This document shows, piece by piece, positions 20,288-32,669 of a stretch of DNA of 35,573 bases (its first letter is position 1; every line of letters starts with the position of its first letter). The notes under the pieces were generated by a model. It was not told where the DNA came from. It saw nothing but the letters and a program-made list of their open reading frames with translations, and did no database searches. Origin of the DNA: Spongospora subterranea (taxonomy: Eukaryota; Endomyxa; Phytomyxea; Plasmodiophorida; Plasmodiophoridae); contig OUQQ01000146.1 in the NCBI GenBank assembly GCA_900404475.1, positions 1-35,573 of the forward strand, given 5' to 3'. A program made the translations under genes and the position numbers.

Positions 20288-23133
20288 ATGGCCGCGACGG
20301 GATCACAGGGCAATGCCTTTGTTTTCACGAATAGCGACATGCCCTTAGAACAGGCCCAGAACGTGTGGACCGGGCTTCGCAAAGGAATCAATCAAATCCA
20401 GGAAGGGAATGCGTCGAGTTTGCGATATGAGGAATTATATCGCAATGCTTATACTCTTGTTTTGCATAAGCATGGCTCACTTCTACACGACGGAGTCGTG
20501 CAGACCATCCAAGAGAAACTTGGTACGATTTAGTCAAAGTTTCGTTCCGGAAGCTAATCATTTCTGGTTAGATGTAATTGCAGAATCCGATATTGACCCT
20601 GCTTCGGACGACCAGCTTGTCCGAATACTAGTCAGCAAATGGGATAAGCACAAGCTTGTACGACTTACTCGCCCCTCTGCATATCGTAAATTGTTTCTTA
20701 ACGTTTAAACAGACCATGACCATGATTCGCGATGTCCTCATGTATATGGACAAAACGTTTTGCGAAAGGGAAGGGAGGCTGCAGATCTTCCATATGGGGG
20801 TTAATCTTTTTCGGAAAACGATCATCATGCGGCCAGCATGCAAAGACAGACTCCAGTCCATTCTATTGAGAAGCATCGAATGTGAAAGACATTCGGAAAC
20901 GATAGACCAGGATTTAATTAAGCATTGTTTGTCCATGCTTGTCGAATGCGGGAATTGCCCTCCTGAATATCTGAACCTTTATGAGCAACTGTTCGAGACT
21001 GTTTTTCTTGGTACGGTCCTTCGTATTCCTGTACGATATTTGCATGATTTTTCTTCTAGAGGAGACCCGTCAGTTTTACAAAAAAGAGTCGGCTGAATTT
21101 ATTTCACAAAACACTGTCCCGGATTATCTGAAAAAAATTGAACAACGTCTCATAGAGGTTCGCCTTTGTCGTTAGCTCAGCATGGCGTCGCTCATTTGTT
21201 GACAGGAAGACGCTCGTGCTGATCACTACCTTCATTGTGATACAAAGTCACGTCTTTTGATCGTTTGTCACGAGGAACTAATTTCCCAATGCGCCCAAAC
21301 CCTTGCAGAAAATCCCAACACGGGCTGTCAAAACATGTTCGAGCAGTATCAAATCGCAGGTATGTTGACGGCAAAGCACTGATGTGAGAAATTCAATGGT
21401 ATCTAGATTTAAGGCGGATGTATTCCTTATTCAAAAGAGTACCCTCTGCTTTAGGTTTTATATCTGATTGTATGAAAGTTGTTGTGCGTAATGCCGGGGT
21501 TCAAGCGGTTCACGATCAGGACAATAAAAAGGTCAGCATTCAATTCCACATGATTAATTTCAAAGGTCCTGACTGTTTGTAATATAGGACCCCCATAAGT
21601 TTGTGCAATCTTGTCTGGACTTGCGTTCCAAATTTTTCACAATTGTCCAAAATGCTTTCGATGACGACCGAACGTTTGCCAAATGTCTCAAAGATGCGTT
21701 CGAGCATTTTATCAATTTAAGTGTGGCTGGGCGGTGTTTTCATTTAAGGTTTATTTTGAATATTTCTTGCTGTCAGATTCCCGTGCCGCCCAATATCTTG
21801 CCCTGTACATCGACGGTATGCTGAAAAAAGGACTTCGATGGATGAGCGAAGATGAAGTCGAATGCAAATTGGAAGAAGTTGTGACCATTTTCCGGTATAT
21901 TCCTGGTTCGCCCTTTGTTTGTCCTTACGTAATTTCGTTAGATATATAACCGATAAAGACGTTTTTGAGGAATTTTACAAACTTCACCTCGCTCATCGCC
22001 TTCTTACCAATACTCATATTTCCAATGACGTTGAAAAAACGATAATTGCCAAGTAAACTTGTTCTGCTCTGTTGTTTCTTTGTCCTCAACCAGTCTTGGC
22101 CCAATCTTAGGTTGAAAGCCGAATGTGGTCATCAATTCACTTCTAAACTGGAAGGCATGTTTAAGAATATTGAACTTTCACATGAAGTTAATGAAGGATA
22201 TCAAGCCTGGCCAGCAGCCACTTGGGCCAACAAACAGATTTTTGTCAATGTGTTGACCTCGGTATGACTTTTGGCCTCCCCGAGTGTCCAATCTGATTCA
22301 TTTGTCGGTTAGGGATTCTGGCCATTTTCCGAGACTCCAGAATGTAAGTTACCAGCTTGCGTCGAGGCGTCGTGCACCTTGTTCGGAGCATACTATAAAT
22401 CAAAACACTCTGGCCATAAAATTGCCTGGCAAACATCACTTGGCATTGCTGAGTTGAACGTATGCTTTCGCACTACGCGGAAAGAACTAATTGTCCACAC
22501 GTATCAAATGTGTATTTTGATGCTTTTCAACGATACGGATTCGTTAACGTACGCCGAAATCCAGAGCCTGACATGCATTCCATCCGCTGATTTACAACGG
22601 CATTTGCTCTCTCTTGCACACCCCAAAGTAATCTAGTTTTTTGTTCATCACTGTTACTCTGTCATATCGTTTTTCAGGTACGTGTTTTGTTAAAGTCGCC
22701 AAACACCAAAGTAATCGGTTCCGACCATGTGTTTTCATTCAACATGAACTACACTTCTTGTTTATATCGCGTTCGTATTCCTCTGTTGCAAGCGAATACT
22801 AGTGAATCTCAGAACGGGGAGAACCAGTCGTCAGCCGACATTCCCGAAGCAGTTGCTGAAGCGCGTAAGAATCGCGTCGATGCCAGCATTGTCCGTATTC
22901 TTAAGGTTAATATATGTTGGTTCCCCTTATATCTGGGATTTTTCCAACTCACCTTCTCGTAGGCTCGTCGGACAATTGAGCATAGTTTATTGATTGCAGA
23001 GGTTCACAAACAACTACAAACAAAGTTCAAAGCCGAACCGTCTCTGATTAAAAGAAGAATTGAGGCGTTGATAGAAAGAGAGTATCTAGAGCGAGACAAA
23101 GATGATCGAAGAACCTACCATTATCTGGCATGA
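20288..23133 (+). CDS. CUL3: Cullin-3 ubiquitin-ligase scaffold
   Basis: CUL3 scaffolds CRL3 E3 ligases, binding BTB adaptors at its N-terminus and Rbx1 at its C-terminus. Thirteen exons: 20288-20522, 20584-20657, 20713-21010, 21060-21157, 21206-21359, 21407-21531, 21588-21720, 21777-21894, 21942-22052, 22111-22261, 22313-22627, 22678-22905 and 22963-23133. They join without phase conflict into 736 residues (human 768). Landmarks: SLRYEELYRNAYTLVLHKHG, MTMIRDVLMYMDK, FEHFINLNSRAAQYLALYID, TDKDVFEEFYKLHLAHRLL, AECGHQFTSKLEGMFKNIE, and the neddylation segment ASIVRILKARR with its Lys codon at 22903-22905, the last codon of exon 12. The end, EREYLERDKDDRRTYHYLA, is the standard cullin WHB terminus. 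Introns are 47-61 bp. Confidence 0.96.
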
Positions 23134-23289
23134 GATGGCCAATTATTATATAAAAATACCATCATTTAATTTTGAATATCAAGGTTGAGTCCGGACTGCG
23201 TCACGGAGTTTATCCGGCTTTCCAGACATGCAGACGAGTACAGCTTTCTCGATTGATTCAATTTCCAATTTATTGTTTTTGTCCTGTAA

Positions 23290-26200
23290 ATGGAATCACT
23301 GATAAGTGATGAACTTCGTGCTGAATTAGGGGATAATATCTCTATATTATCCAGTAAACGCGTTAAATCATCGCAATCGCAGTTGAAACGTTCAGTACCT
23401 GCCCCTTTATCAACCAACGCCCAGAAAAAACTGAACCGAATCGAAAAGACCAGAGCTGCGAAGCTGATTAGAGGCAGTATTCTACAGTCCATGAAGGTCA
23501 ACGCGCTATCAAAATCAGATATCGATCTATTGCGATCATCGGGGAGATTAGGGCAAAACAAAGACACAAAACGGGGAACTGCAAGGCGGGCCTTATTGAT
23601 GAATAAGGCTGGATTGGGAACCGATAAGATTACTAAATCGATAGATACGTCCAATCAGCCAAACAGTGATTGTTCATCAGAAGACGATTATGCAGATATT
23701 GATGAGAGGAGGTCTGGAGTAGCGCCATTGGTCACGGAAACAATATCAGTGGAGAATGGGAAATCTGGTGCGGGATTGCCATCAATACAGGTTCCCATTG
23801 CGATCAATCCAGCGGATATACCGGTGGTTCATATTGGGAACCGGCCGAAACGACGACGGGTGGTGCTGTTGGATACCACGAAGGAGAACAATACCAACAG
23901 ATCCTGTGAGATTATCAACACGGCGCCATCATTGGATAATATCACCTTCGTGGAGAACGAGCGGTTATTACCTCCTCCACCACCTGATATTCCCTCGTTC
24001 GATCATTGCCCAGTTCCGTCATCCGGTCCCGTTCCAATCGTCGCCGATTGTGTGTCTGAAATCCCGGTCGCCCCGGTTTCATCTCTTCCCCAATATGTCG
24101 CCGTCACCCGCCCCGCCCCAATCCAATCCAGCCGCTCCCAATTGCCCGTCTTCATGGAGGAGCAGACCATCATGGAGTCGGTCCACGATCACAGCGCCAT
24201 CATCATCTGTGGCGCCACCGGATCTGGGAAGACCACCCAGATCCCTCAGTTTCTATACGAGGGAGGTTATGGGTCATTGCCAGGGCGTTCTGGTATGATC
24301 GGTATCACTCAGCCGAGACGAATCGCGGCGATCGCCATGGCGTCTCGTGTCGCCAATGAGATGGGTAATGATGGGCATAGAGTTGGCCATCAGATCAGGT
24401 TTGAGTCGCGCTGCAATTCCAATACGGCTATCAAGTTCATGACCGATGGTAATCTGAATTCGCCAATCTAGTCCAACCGGTTTTTCTAACCTCATCATCG
24501 ATCTAGGTATTTTATTACGGGAGATTCAATCCGATTTCCTTCTCAGTCAATATTCTGTGATCGTTCTTGATGAAGCGCATGAACGGAACCTGAATACGGA
24601 TGTGCTGATCGGTTTATTATCGCGTATCATACCGTTGAGGAATGAATCAATGCCAGAATCGCCCCTTAAACTGATCATCATGTCGGCCACTCTTCGGGTT
24701 CAAGATTTTGCTGAGAATGTGCAATTATTCCCTTCGGGACCACCCCCAATTATCAATATCGCCGCTCGTCAATATCCAGTCACGGTCCGGTTTAGTCGGA
24801 GAACCAGCAATGATTATCTGAAAGACGCGATCGAGAAGGTGTCGAGAATACATCGGCGATTACCTCAAGGTGGGATTCTGGTGTTTGTCACCGGTAAACA
24901 AGATATCAATTATGTGGTGAGGGTTTTAAGGAAACGGTTCAACGATAAGACGGAAAGGGATATCACTAATCTGCCGTTGGAGAACGATCATGATAGTGAA
25001 TGGGGTTCAGGATATGATCAGATCGATCGCGACGCGGATCGGATGGAGGACCGGCGACATGATGGAGATGATGACGATGATGAGGAGGAGGAGGGTGTTG
25101 ATAGCGATATGAGCGATGTCGATCACGACGCCGATGGGGTCCCAATCCCTGTACCCGATGGCCCTTGTCGCCCATGTCATATCCTGCCATTGCACGCCCT
25201 GCTCTCCCCAGAGGATCAGGTTAGGGTTCTGGCACCATTGCCGTCCGACGACCATCGCCTCATCGTCATATCAACCAACGTCGCTGAGACCTCGTTGACG
25301 ATCCCCAATATCAAATACGTGGTCGATACCGGTCGTGAGAAGGTCAAGGTTTATGATCACAAAACCGGAATCTCGTCATTGAAAGTCAGCTGGATATCCA
25401 AAGCCTCAGCCGATCAGCGTTCCGGGCGTGCCGGGCGTACCGGCCCGGGCCACACCTATCGCCTATACAGTACAGCCGTTTACGATCAGCAGTTCCCCGA
25501 TCATGGTTTGGCTGAGATATACAATAGCCCGATTGAGGGGACCGTTCTCACGTTGAAGGCGATGGGGATCGAGTCGATCAGCCAGTTCCCGTTCCCTAGT
25601 CCGCCCTCGCCGGACGCCATCTCCTCGTCGTTGCAGCTCCTGACCCGGATCGGCGCCCTGAATATGGCGCCGCCCCAGTCCATCACACGTATCGGCCAGC
25701 ACATGTCCCGGCTGCCGTTATCGCCCAGGTACTCCAGGATGATGGCGCTATCGGGCCAGTATGGCTGCCAGCCCTATATGATCAGCATTGTGGCGCTGTT
25801 GACCGTTGGTCAGCTCTATATCGGGCATGATCACCCTGACCCCGAACAGGATGATGATCATGATAATGATGATCAGCGGGAGGGCGGTGAACAGGCTAAG
25901 AAGGCGTCTCCATCACTTAGGGCAGCTCGGCAACGATGGGCTGATCCTGTATCAGATATATTAGGCCTGATGGCGATTGTATTGGCCTACGAATACGCCC
26001 ATGATCAATCCCAGTTCTGTCACGATAACTGTATACGCCCTCGTGCGATGTATGAGGTGGGACGCCTTCGCCGCCAACTCCACAGCCGTATCGCCCCTGA
26101 TCAGGAATATTGCCCATTGGTTCCTCCTCCGTCGTTAGAGCAGCGATCCGCCCTCTGCCAGTTGATCTGTTCCGGTCTCTGTGATCAAGTTGCCCGGCGC

Positions 26201-26836
26201 CATCCCGATATCCCAACCGCATATCAGTGTCTCCATACCGACCAGCCCGTCTATATCCATCCCCAATCGGCCTTGTTCCCCCGCCATCATCACCCCGAGA
26301 TCCTCGTCTATCACGATATAATCCACACCCCATCTAAGGTCATGATCAACGCCATCACCGCTATTCGCCCATCCCATCTCTACCGTATCTGTCCCCATCT
26401 CTGTCGCCTATCGCCCAAGCCGCTTGCTTCCCCTCTCCCTGTCTATTCCCGCTCCGATGACGCCATCTCCTCCTGGTTCTCGTGTTCATACGGTCCCCTT
26501 TCATGGCCTCTTCCTCATATTGCCCAGGTCGCCACACTCCCTTCCCACAACCATCGCTGGTTCGCCCGCCTCCTTCTCCAAGGGGATGTGCTCCCATCCT
26601 GGTCGGCGATCAGGCCATTGCTATCGTGTCGTCCATCAGCGATGACCCAACCCGAGGCCTTATCCATCCCAGTATTGTCCTTCCTCAGACGTCTAACCCC
26701 CTCTATATCCTGTCTGGCCAAGTTAAAGGAGCGATGGGTTAAAGATCCCAATTTCCTATTACCCGAGACCCAGGCGCTGGTTCAGAAATCTGCCAGGCCA
26801 TCCCTAGTCGGGTTATGGCCATCTCTTATACAATAA
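23290..26836 (+). CDS. DHX37: DEAH-box RNA helicase DHX37/Dhr1
   Basis: DHX37 (Ecm16/Dhr1 in yeast) displaces U3 snoRNA from pre-18S rRNA in the SSU processome. Exon 1 is 23290-24448 and exon 2 is 24507-26836 (58-bp intron), giving 1162 residues, close to human 1157. Motifs in order: Walker A GATGSGKTT (about residue 308), TQPRRIAA, FMTDGILLREI across the splice, DEAHERN, MSATL, GGILVFVTGK, an acidic insert (DDDDDEEEEG) typical of DHX37, TNVAETSLTIP and QRSGRAGRTGPG. The C-terminal winged-helix/HA2 and OB parts follow, with the DHX37-specific WPLPHIAQV and HNHRWFARLLLQGDVL near the end. The N-terminal RIEKTRAAKL region matches the family's basic coiled segment. The second half is much richer in G/C than the 5' part and than CUL3 just upstream. 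Confidence 0.95.
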
Positions 26837-26935
26837 ACCCCATCTCCTATAATATATAGATTCCCCTAATCGGTAATGATCATGTGTGGTTTTATTGTTG
26901 ATGATAACGAGATCACAGCTAGAAGATGATCATGA

Positions 26936-27694
26936 TCACGTCGTGTGAGGCAATTCCCCATTCCGTCGTCCCGTCGTCGGTGTCGATGTCCCCAGATTGT
27001 CGACGAGATGTGAATGGGCGAGCGGTCCCTTATTGGCATAGATCAAGGTCAATATCGGGTCGTTGATGTCGTATTGGCGATTATGGTCACGATGTCCATG
27101 TCCATCTATATTGGCATTATTGTAGCCGTCGTGATGATGGCGCCCAAGGCCCTGACCGTGATCGGGTTTGACCAGTTCCTGAGATTTGCTCAGGCGATAC
27201 AGCGACTCCATCATCTTGAGCCTGGTGGTCAGATCCAGATGGGATATCGTCTCCTGAATATGGCTCAGGTCTTTCTCGCCCAGCTCCTGTTCCTGGTCGT
27301 GGCCCTCGCTCCGCCAATGGTGCTTGTTCCGCTCCAGGAAGCAGGACGCGATGTGCCCGTGCATGCTCTCCCCTGGCATGGCGATATTGATCATGCGCTG
27401 ACAGGTCGGGCACTCGTGGCGTTGCCCAGCACCCGACTCCAACCCGATATTCCTCACCCTCGCTCCTCCACCGTCAACGCCATCCGACTCGGCCCACGAA
27501 CCGGCATGAGCCGACGACAAGGGAGACGCTCCATAAGGATCGTATGCGCCAGACGACGATGGCTCGTTCTCGAAATCCCATGATAGGAAGCTGTCCAGAT
27601 CCCCAGCCGACGATAGCCCAGCGAATACCGACGATCGTTCGTCATCAGATGTGGGATTAGCTTGACCATTGTACGAGTAAAACGTGCTGTTCAT
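26936..27694 (-). CDS. Zinc-finger protein with LNK-like motif
   Basis: About 252 residues from the preferred start MNSTFYSYNG at 27694. The frame is open upstream to 27808, but that extension reads like untranslated leader. The N-terminal third is acidic, Ser/Asp-rich and aromatic (SAGDLDSFLSWDFENEPSSS), as in activation domains. In the middle is a C2HC-like finger (HECPTCQ ... GHIASC). Then a conserved-looking helix, LDLTTRLKMMESLYRLSKS, resembles the xxTRLxIRDSLYRLAKS box of plant LNK1/2 clock co-activators and of related poorly studied proteins in other eukaryotes. The tail is His/Asp-rich. Role as a transcriptional co-regulator is inference. The gene is convergent with DHX37 (99 bp gap). 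Confidence 0.6.
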   Translation of the reverse strand: MNSTFYSYNGQANPTSDDERSSVFAGLSSAGDLDSFLSWDFENEPSSSGAYDPYGASPLSSAHAGSWAESDGVDGGGARVRNIGLESGAGQRHECPTCQRMINIAMPGESMHGHIASCFLERNKHHWRSEGHDQEQELGEKDLSHIQETISHLDLTTRLKMMESLYRLSKSQELVKPDHGQGLGRHHHDGYNNANIDGHGHRDHNRQYDINDPILTLIYANKGPLAHSHLVDNLGTSTPTTGRRNGELPHTT

Positions 27695-27953
27695 AACGAT
27701 CGGTTGTGATGGGAGTGAGAGGTGGCAAGACCGGCCGTGAGTGGCCAGGAAGAGCAAGAAATGGGTATTGGGGCACGGCCTTGGATGGGTAATAACCGGG
27801 CAACACAATTAGAGTAAATGAACGATCAAGAGTTGCATCAAGTACGGATAAGGTCTACGATCGATTTATGAATACAATTGTGTGATATCTCCAGGGTTTG
27901 ATATACTAGTTAATTAAGATTGTGTGTACGGGATCGTGGTTGAGGATATACGA

Positions 27954-30575
27954 TTAGGATAATGCCATGATGCATTGTCTGGCCTGATTCCGACAGACCC
28001 TTTTGGGGTCATCTAGCGCACGAGTTAGGGATATGGATATTGAAGGTCTGTACGGGAATATGGACGAATGGGGTACGTGATGAATGATAATGGAGAGCGA
28101 TTGAAGAGCCTGGAAACGGGTTGGGGAGGGATATGAAGGTGATGTTAGGGCGATCATGGACGGGATTATCTCGGATAGATAAGGAGAAATCGATGAGGGG
28201 TTTGAGACGATCATGATATATAACGACGATAACGCAGACGATGACGATGATGAAGACGATAACGATTTGATAAGAATCGGTAATAAGGTGTCGGCAAAGT
28301 CAATGATGACTTGAGCTGGCGCTTTGGTCAATAGTGAAGGCAGACAATCGTATAGGGTTAGACCATAGTCAGACACAACGCTCATCTCTGATAAGATAGT
28401 ATGGGACATTCGCTGTTGATATAAAGGGATGATACGCCATCCGATATGATGGTCCGGGTCTAAATCAAGCAGAATATGCAAATTGGGATGATGGCAAGAA
28501 AAGCGGCAAAGACCTCGAGCCATTATAAACCCATTATTATCGCCACGGCAGGACAATGCTTGGCAGATCCATAGGCATAACAACGAGTGATTTGGGGACG
28601 ATAGATCAAGATCGCTATATAGACTTGATGACACGAATGATGATAGGTTTTGATCATTAGCCTTATTGAGGATATCGGCAACAATCTTCGCTGAATTCGA
28701 TGATTCATTACCAATGGCGTGATCATAAACATCATGCAATATCCGGTCCTGATTATGTAATGGGGTGGACCTGTTCCTGCTCAAGATGCACGAGATACTG
28801 TAGATATTGCATAGATAGTCCTGAGAAGATAGGTGATCAGCGCTGAGCAGGACCTGGTCTTCTGGTGACGCACGGCGATACATTGCCTGGAACAGATGAA
28901 CGTTTTCTGGGGTTGTGAGCTTTGGAGCGATTAGGCGAATAGCGTCAGGGATGATCTCGCTAGGGCATTGGTTGAAGATTGAGGTTAGTGTGGCACTCAA
29001 TAGGGGATAATCGTTATCAAATATACGGGTTGAAAGATCAGGGAGGATTGAAGAAAGGTAGGCTCTGCTTTCAACACATAAAGACTGGAAATGATGATGG
29101 TGCCGAATAATCCATGGGTAGGTGGCTGATACAATCCCCTGGGGATCAAGGGACGATAGGGCGACCAGGGCTGAGACCGCAATGGACGAGAGAGATGCGG
29201 GTGAGGGCGAACCAGCAGCAGCACGGGGAAGATCGTCGCCAGTCGGCGCATTGATAATCGATAGAGCGAGTTGAGTGATCTGATCAATATGGGATCGAGA
29301 TGAAATGAATGGAATCATTCTGATGAGGACAGACAGACTGGAGGAGACAACTTTGGTTGACAATGAGGGATCTGAACAGGATACAAAAGTCGCTACAATA
29401 TCCTCAACGTCATCCGATGATGAAACAACACCATTAACGACGCCGCTCACAAATGTGGAATCGACAATCGATATAAACGCGATCCGATCATGATCGTCGT
29501 TTACAGAGCATATATGATTTTTTACAAGAGGCCATAACGCCCGATACGCGATGCGATATGATAATGGGGTTGAACAAAGTGCAGATAATGCTGAAGTATA
29601 GATAGGAGCGCGCCGCGATCTGCCACTTGATTCGAATACATCGGATATAGATTGGATAATATACTTGAGAAATCGATGATGGTATGGGTCTTCCCCTTCA
29701 GCTGGATTATATAATTTAGGGTAGAGAGCCAGCACTGAGGCAGTTAACGCAGATATTGATGATTGGAGAACTGCTGGCGATGAGGCTGGATCATTCCATA
29801 TCTGAACAAGACACGAGCTGATCTCGGGGAGATGCACGTCGAATGTGCCCAAACGAAAGCATCTCATACACTGAGAAAGCGCCACTAATGACTGGTTTTG
29901 AGCTTGAGTTAACGGAGAGTGCAACTTGTCCAGAAAGAAAGGGACCGAGAATGGCGCCATCGATATATTGGCTGTTAAACAATCCAATAGCGTCGTCCTG
30001 AGGACATCACCATTTGGTCCATCATACGTGATGGGGAAGTATATACAGCATTGATCAACAACAGATTCGGCAACATCAGATGATAATGGCTCATGAATAT
30101 TAGCTAGACCAGACCTGATTAATTGCAACCCGGAGAGAAGTGGCTGGGGATCGGTCTCTCCTTCAACGAAGGATAGAATGGCGGACAATAACGAGATTGG
30201 GAGAGGATCTGGAAGAGCTGAACTCAATGCGGTGAGAAGAGAGCATTTTTCTGACGATTGTAATGATAAAATATTCAATCCTGTTGGAAGATGGGCAATC
30301 TTGGTGATAAGGCAGAGCGACTCTAGAAGAGATGATAGACCAGGTAATACATATAAACCAGGACGAAGGACCGCTCCGACGAAAACAACAAGATTATCAA
30401 TGATGACGGGGCTTATATTATGGCGATACTGTGTGACAGATTCGGACAGGATTCGCAGGGCTTTATCCGCATCTGAACCGGCCATATATGGCCCCAACAT
30501 AGGAATCAATACATCTGGTGGTTGAATTGGGGATTTAGATAACAACAGATCATCAATGTTGACAGACAAAGCCAT
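27954..30575 (-). CDS. MMS19: MMS19 HEAT-repeat Fe-S targeting factor
   Basis: MMS19 is the client-recognition subunit of the cytosolic iron-sulfur assembly (CIA) targeting complex and serves DNA polymerases and helicases such as XPD. This is an uninterrupted 873-residue frame (human 1030), alpha-helical HEAT repeats throughout. Recognition rests on the N-terminal domain block VEGETDPQPLLSGLQLIRSG followed by CCIYFPITYDGPNGD, matching the family's CYFPIDF segment, and on the C-terminus, where FPYRPSISISLTRALDDPKR matches the LLPYKP...LDDKKRLVRKEA ending. Ser-rich loops replace parts of the human middle region. No intron, in contrast to the intron-dense genes at both ends of the window. The start MALSVNIDDLLL is the first Met of the frame. 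Confidence 0.85.
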   Translation of the reverse strand: MALSVNIDDLLLSKSPIQPPDVLIPMLGPYMAGSDADKALRILSESVTQYRHNISPVIIDNLVVFVGAVLRPGLYVLPGLSSLLESLCLITKIAHLPTGLNILSLQSSEKCSLLTALSSALPDPLPISLLSAILSFVEGETDPQPLLSGLQLIRSGLANIHEPLSSDVAESVVDQCCIYFPITYDGPNGDVLRTTLLDCLTANISMAPFSVPFFLDKLHSPLTQAQNQSLVALSQCMRCFRLGTFDVHLPEISSCLVQIWNDPASSPAVLQSSISALTASVLALYPKLYNPAEGEDPYHHRFLKYIIQSISDVFESSGRSRRAPIYTSALSALCSTPLSYRIAYRALWPLVKNHICSVNDDHDRIAFISIVDSTFVSGVVNGVVSSSDDVEDIVATFVSCSDPSLSTKVVSSSLSVLIRMIPFISSRSHIDQITQLALSIINAPTGDDLPRAAAGSPSPASLSSIAVSALVALSSLDPQGIVSATYPWIIRHHHHFQSLCVESRAYLSSILPDLSTRIFDNDYPLLSATLTSIFNQCPSEIIPDAIRLIAPKLTTPENVHLFQAMYRRASPEDQVLLSADHLSSQDYLCNIYSISCILSRNRSTPLHNQDRILHDVYDHAIGNESSNSAKIVADILNKANDQNLSSFVSSSLYSDLDLSSPNHSLLCLWICQALSCRGDNNGFIMARGLCRFSCHHPNLHILLDLDPDHHIGWRIIPLYQQRMSHTILSEMSVVSDYGLTLYDCLPSLLTKAPAQVIIDFADTLLPILIKSLSSSSSSSSALSSLYIMIVSNPSSISPYLSEIIPSMIALTSPSYPSPTRFQALQSLSIIIHHVPHSSIFPYRPSISISLTRALDDPKRVCRNQARQCIMALS

Positions 30576-32669
30576 TTTGATGATATCACTGCAGGTGATG
30601 TCTGACTGTCTGCCTGGCTTGCGGCCTCCTCTCCGCTCAACTCGCCCGCAACATTTTTGCGCCGGTTACTGCGACAGTGGCGCATATTCCTGGTGTACAG
30701 TCCCTCATTATCCCGCGACACAGTTTCTACCGCTCTCTACACAACCCCTGGCGTTGATGACAGACAATGGTCAACTGTTTGTTTTGCGGATGAGTTCATT
30801 CAACTTGTAGATGGAATTTCGGAATTTTCATTCAACGAGTTTCAGGAGGTTGCCGAAGTGTCGTTTCAGAGGGGAACTAGGAAGTGAACCCGTGTGTAAA
30901 GGTATTTGGGGCGTATCTCGAAACTGGAGAGACAGCGTTGTCCAATGCATATCGAATGAGCGGTATCAGTGGGGGCCATTGATTTCGTAGCAGGGTGTCC
31001 CCGTTTCGGTAGTGCCATGGGTCCAGGCACCCATTTTCTCAGATTCTGCAATGCTGCATTTAGATAATCGATTTCATTACAGACGGATTCATCTGACATT
31101 CTCAAGAACAATTAGACAGCTACGTTTGTATCCAGCACACACACTTTTTTTGAAAAATATGCATTCTGATGCTGTCGATTCACGTCAGAGCGCCAAAAAA
31201 GGGCGAATCCTCACACCCGTCAGGTGATTTTGCTCTCTTTTCTAGGCCCTACCAGAAAAAAGAGAAGCTCATGAATCTGTTGAAAGGCCTGGCCAGAATC
31301 GTCGAGTGTCGATCACCATTGTTTTTCATATTCAGAGATCTGATCTCGTTTGACGACCAGTGAGGTCCATGGTCAGAGATCACGTTTCTACTCCGACTCA
31401 AATCTCAGAATAACGACAGAGTTACTAGAACACGGTGGTGCCGAATACTTGGAGTCGAGAATATCTCATCGACGCAGAAGCAAGTACGCCGCCCTGGCGA
31501 TTACTGGTCAAATGGCGCCGATCTTGTCAACTTGACAACTTGTTGGGAGGACAGTTTGTCCCTGGAAAAGGATATCCCCTGCCTATTTGAAGACCTTTCT
31601 CAGAAACGCCAAATTAACAGGCGCCAAGAAGGAACGTTTGTCCACAGAAGGGTTTACTCGTTCCGCTCAAGGATCAACCGATAATTTTGGTCATCAGTGT
31701 TTTACAGCGTCCAGGGTCTCAGCTTTCCTTCAACGCGAATAAGCAACGATTCTCTCCATTCACCTCATCCGAGGTCGTTGATTAGTCGATCCACTCGGAA
31801 AGAGGCCAATATTTCTGGGAATCTTGTCCACATTGGTTGTCAAAGGCGTGAATCGCTTATGCCAGGGTGACATATCCAGAGTGGTTTATATAGCTATCAA
31901 TAAGTCATTATTCTGTTTAGTTTAGGCTTTAACTGTTTCATATCCGTTTCTTTGATAGGTTGAAAACAAGTTCTTAGCATGTCACCTTTCAAGTAGTTGA
32001 AGCACATTTTGTGCAATCATATGGTGGACGTAATCAACAGAATCCTTTGCGCGTTCTGTCTCGGCATTCTCAATTACCGCAAGGCACACGTAATTGATAA
32101 AAGATGATCAGAGGACGTCCGACTTGGTGGTAATTCCGAGATACAACCGATGCCCGAGACGTTCATGGCGCCCGGGCCCAATATCAGAGCACCCAACCTA
32201 TCAGGTTATGATCGTTGAGCATAATATCAGCCGCTGTAAACCTTTAGCGATCATCATCGTTGTGTCAAACCGCTTTGAACGCATCATTACGGCATCATTT
32301 AATCGAACGGGCAACCGAATCATGCCAATCTTATAGCATCAGAATTATGGTATAGATTTGGGAGGGTTAATCAGGCTAACCTCATTACAAGGGCACTATT
32401 TCACCGGGATCGGACACCAACATTATGCTGATTAGCTAAGAGTAAAACAGAGCCAGAGGACCAGACGATGAGGGCACACAACTTGCGACTATTAATGATA
32501 TGATAATGGCAACACAGCATTTGGACCTGAAAAACATTCAATTCTGCCGGTAAGTGTGCCCTTATAAGCGAATGATTCAAGGAAGCCACAGTTCCATGGT
32601 TGTGAACACGTCAACACGCCAAAATGATTGGTGAAGTGAGTAATCATAAGATAGGATATGACGGTTTAT
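30576..32669. other. Unassigned region MMS19 - AC40
   Basis: Two kilobases with no recognised gene. Near MMS19, plus-strand frames at 30556-30887 encode segments such as ARNIFAPVTATVAHIPGVQS and FIQLVDGISEFSFNEFQEVA. On the minus strand, 31111-30985 encodes a helix-like SVCNEIDYLNAALQNLRKW. At 31169-31363 there is a 64-codon plus-strand frame. I could not join any of these into a gene. From 31560 to 32669 frames are short on both strands. Confidence 0.35.

Noticed and set aside
27014..27583. 189-codon plus-strand frame
   Set aside because: Antisense shadow of the LNK-like zinc-finger gene, caused by G/C-rich codon usage.
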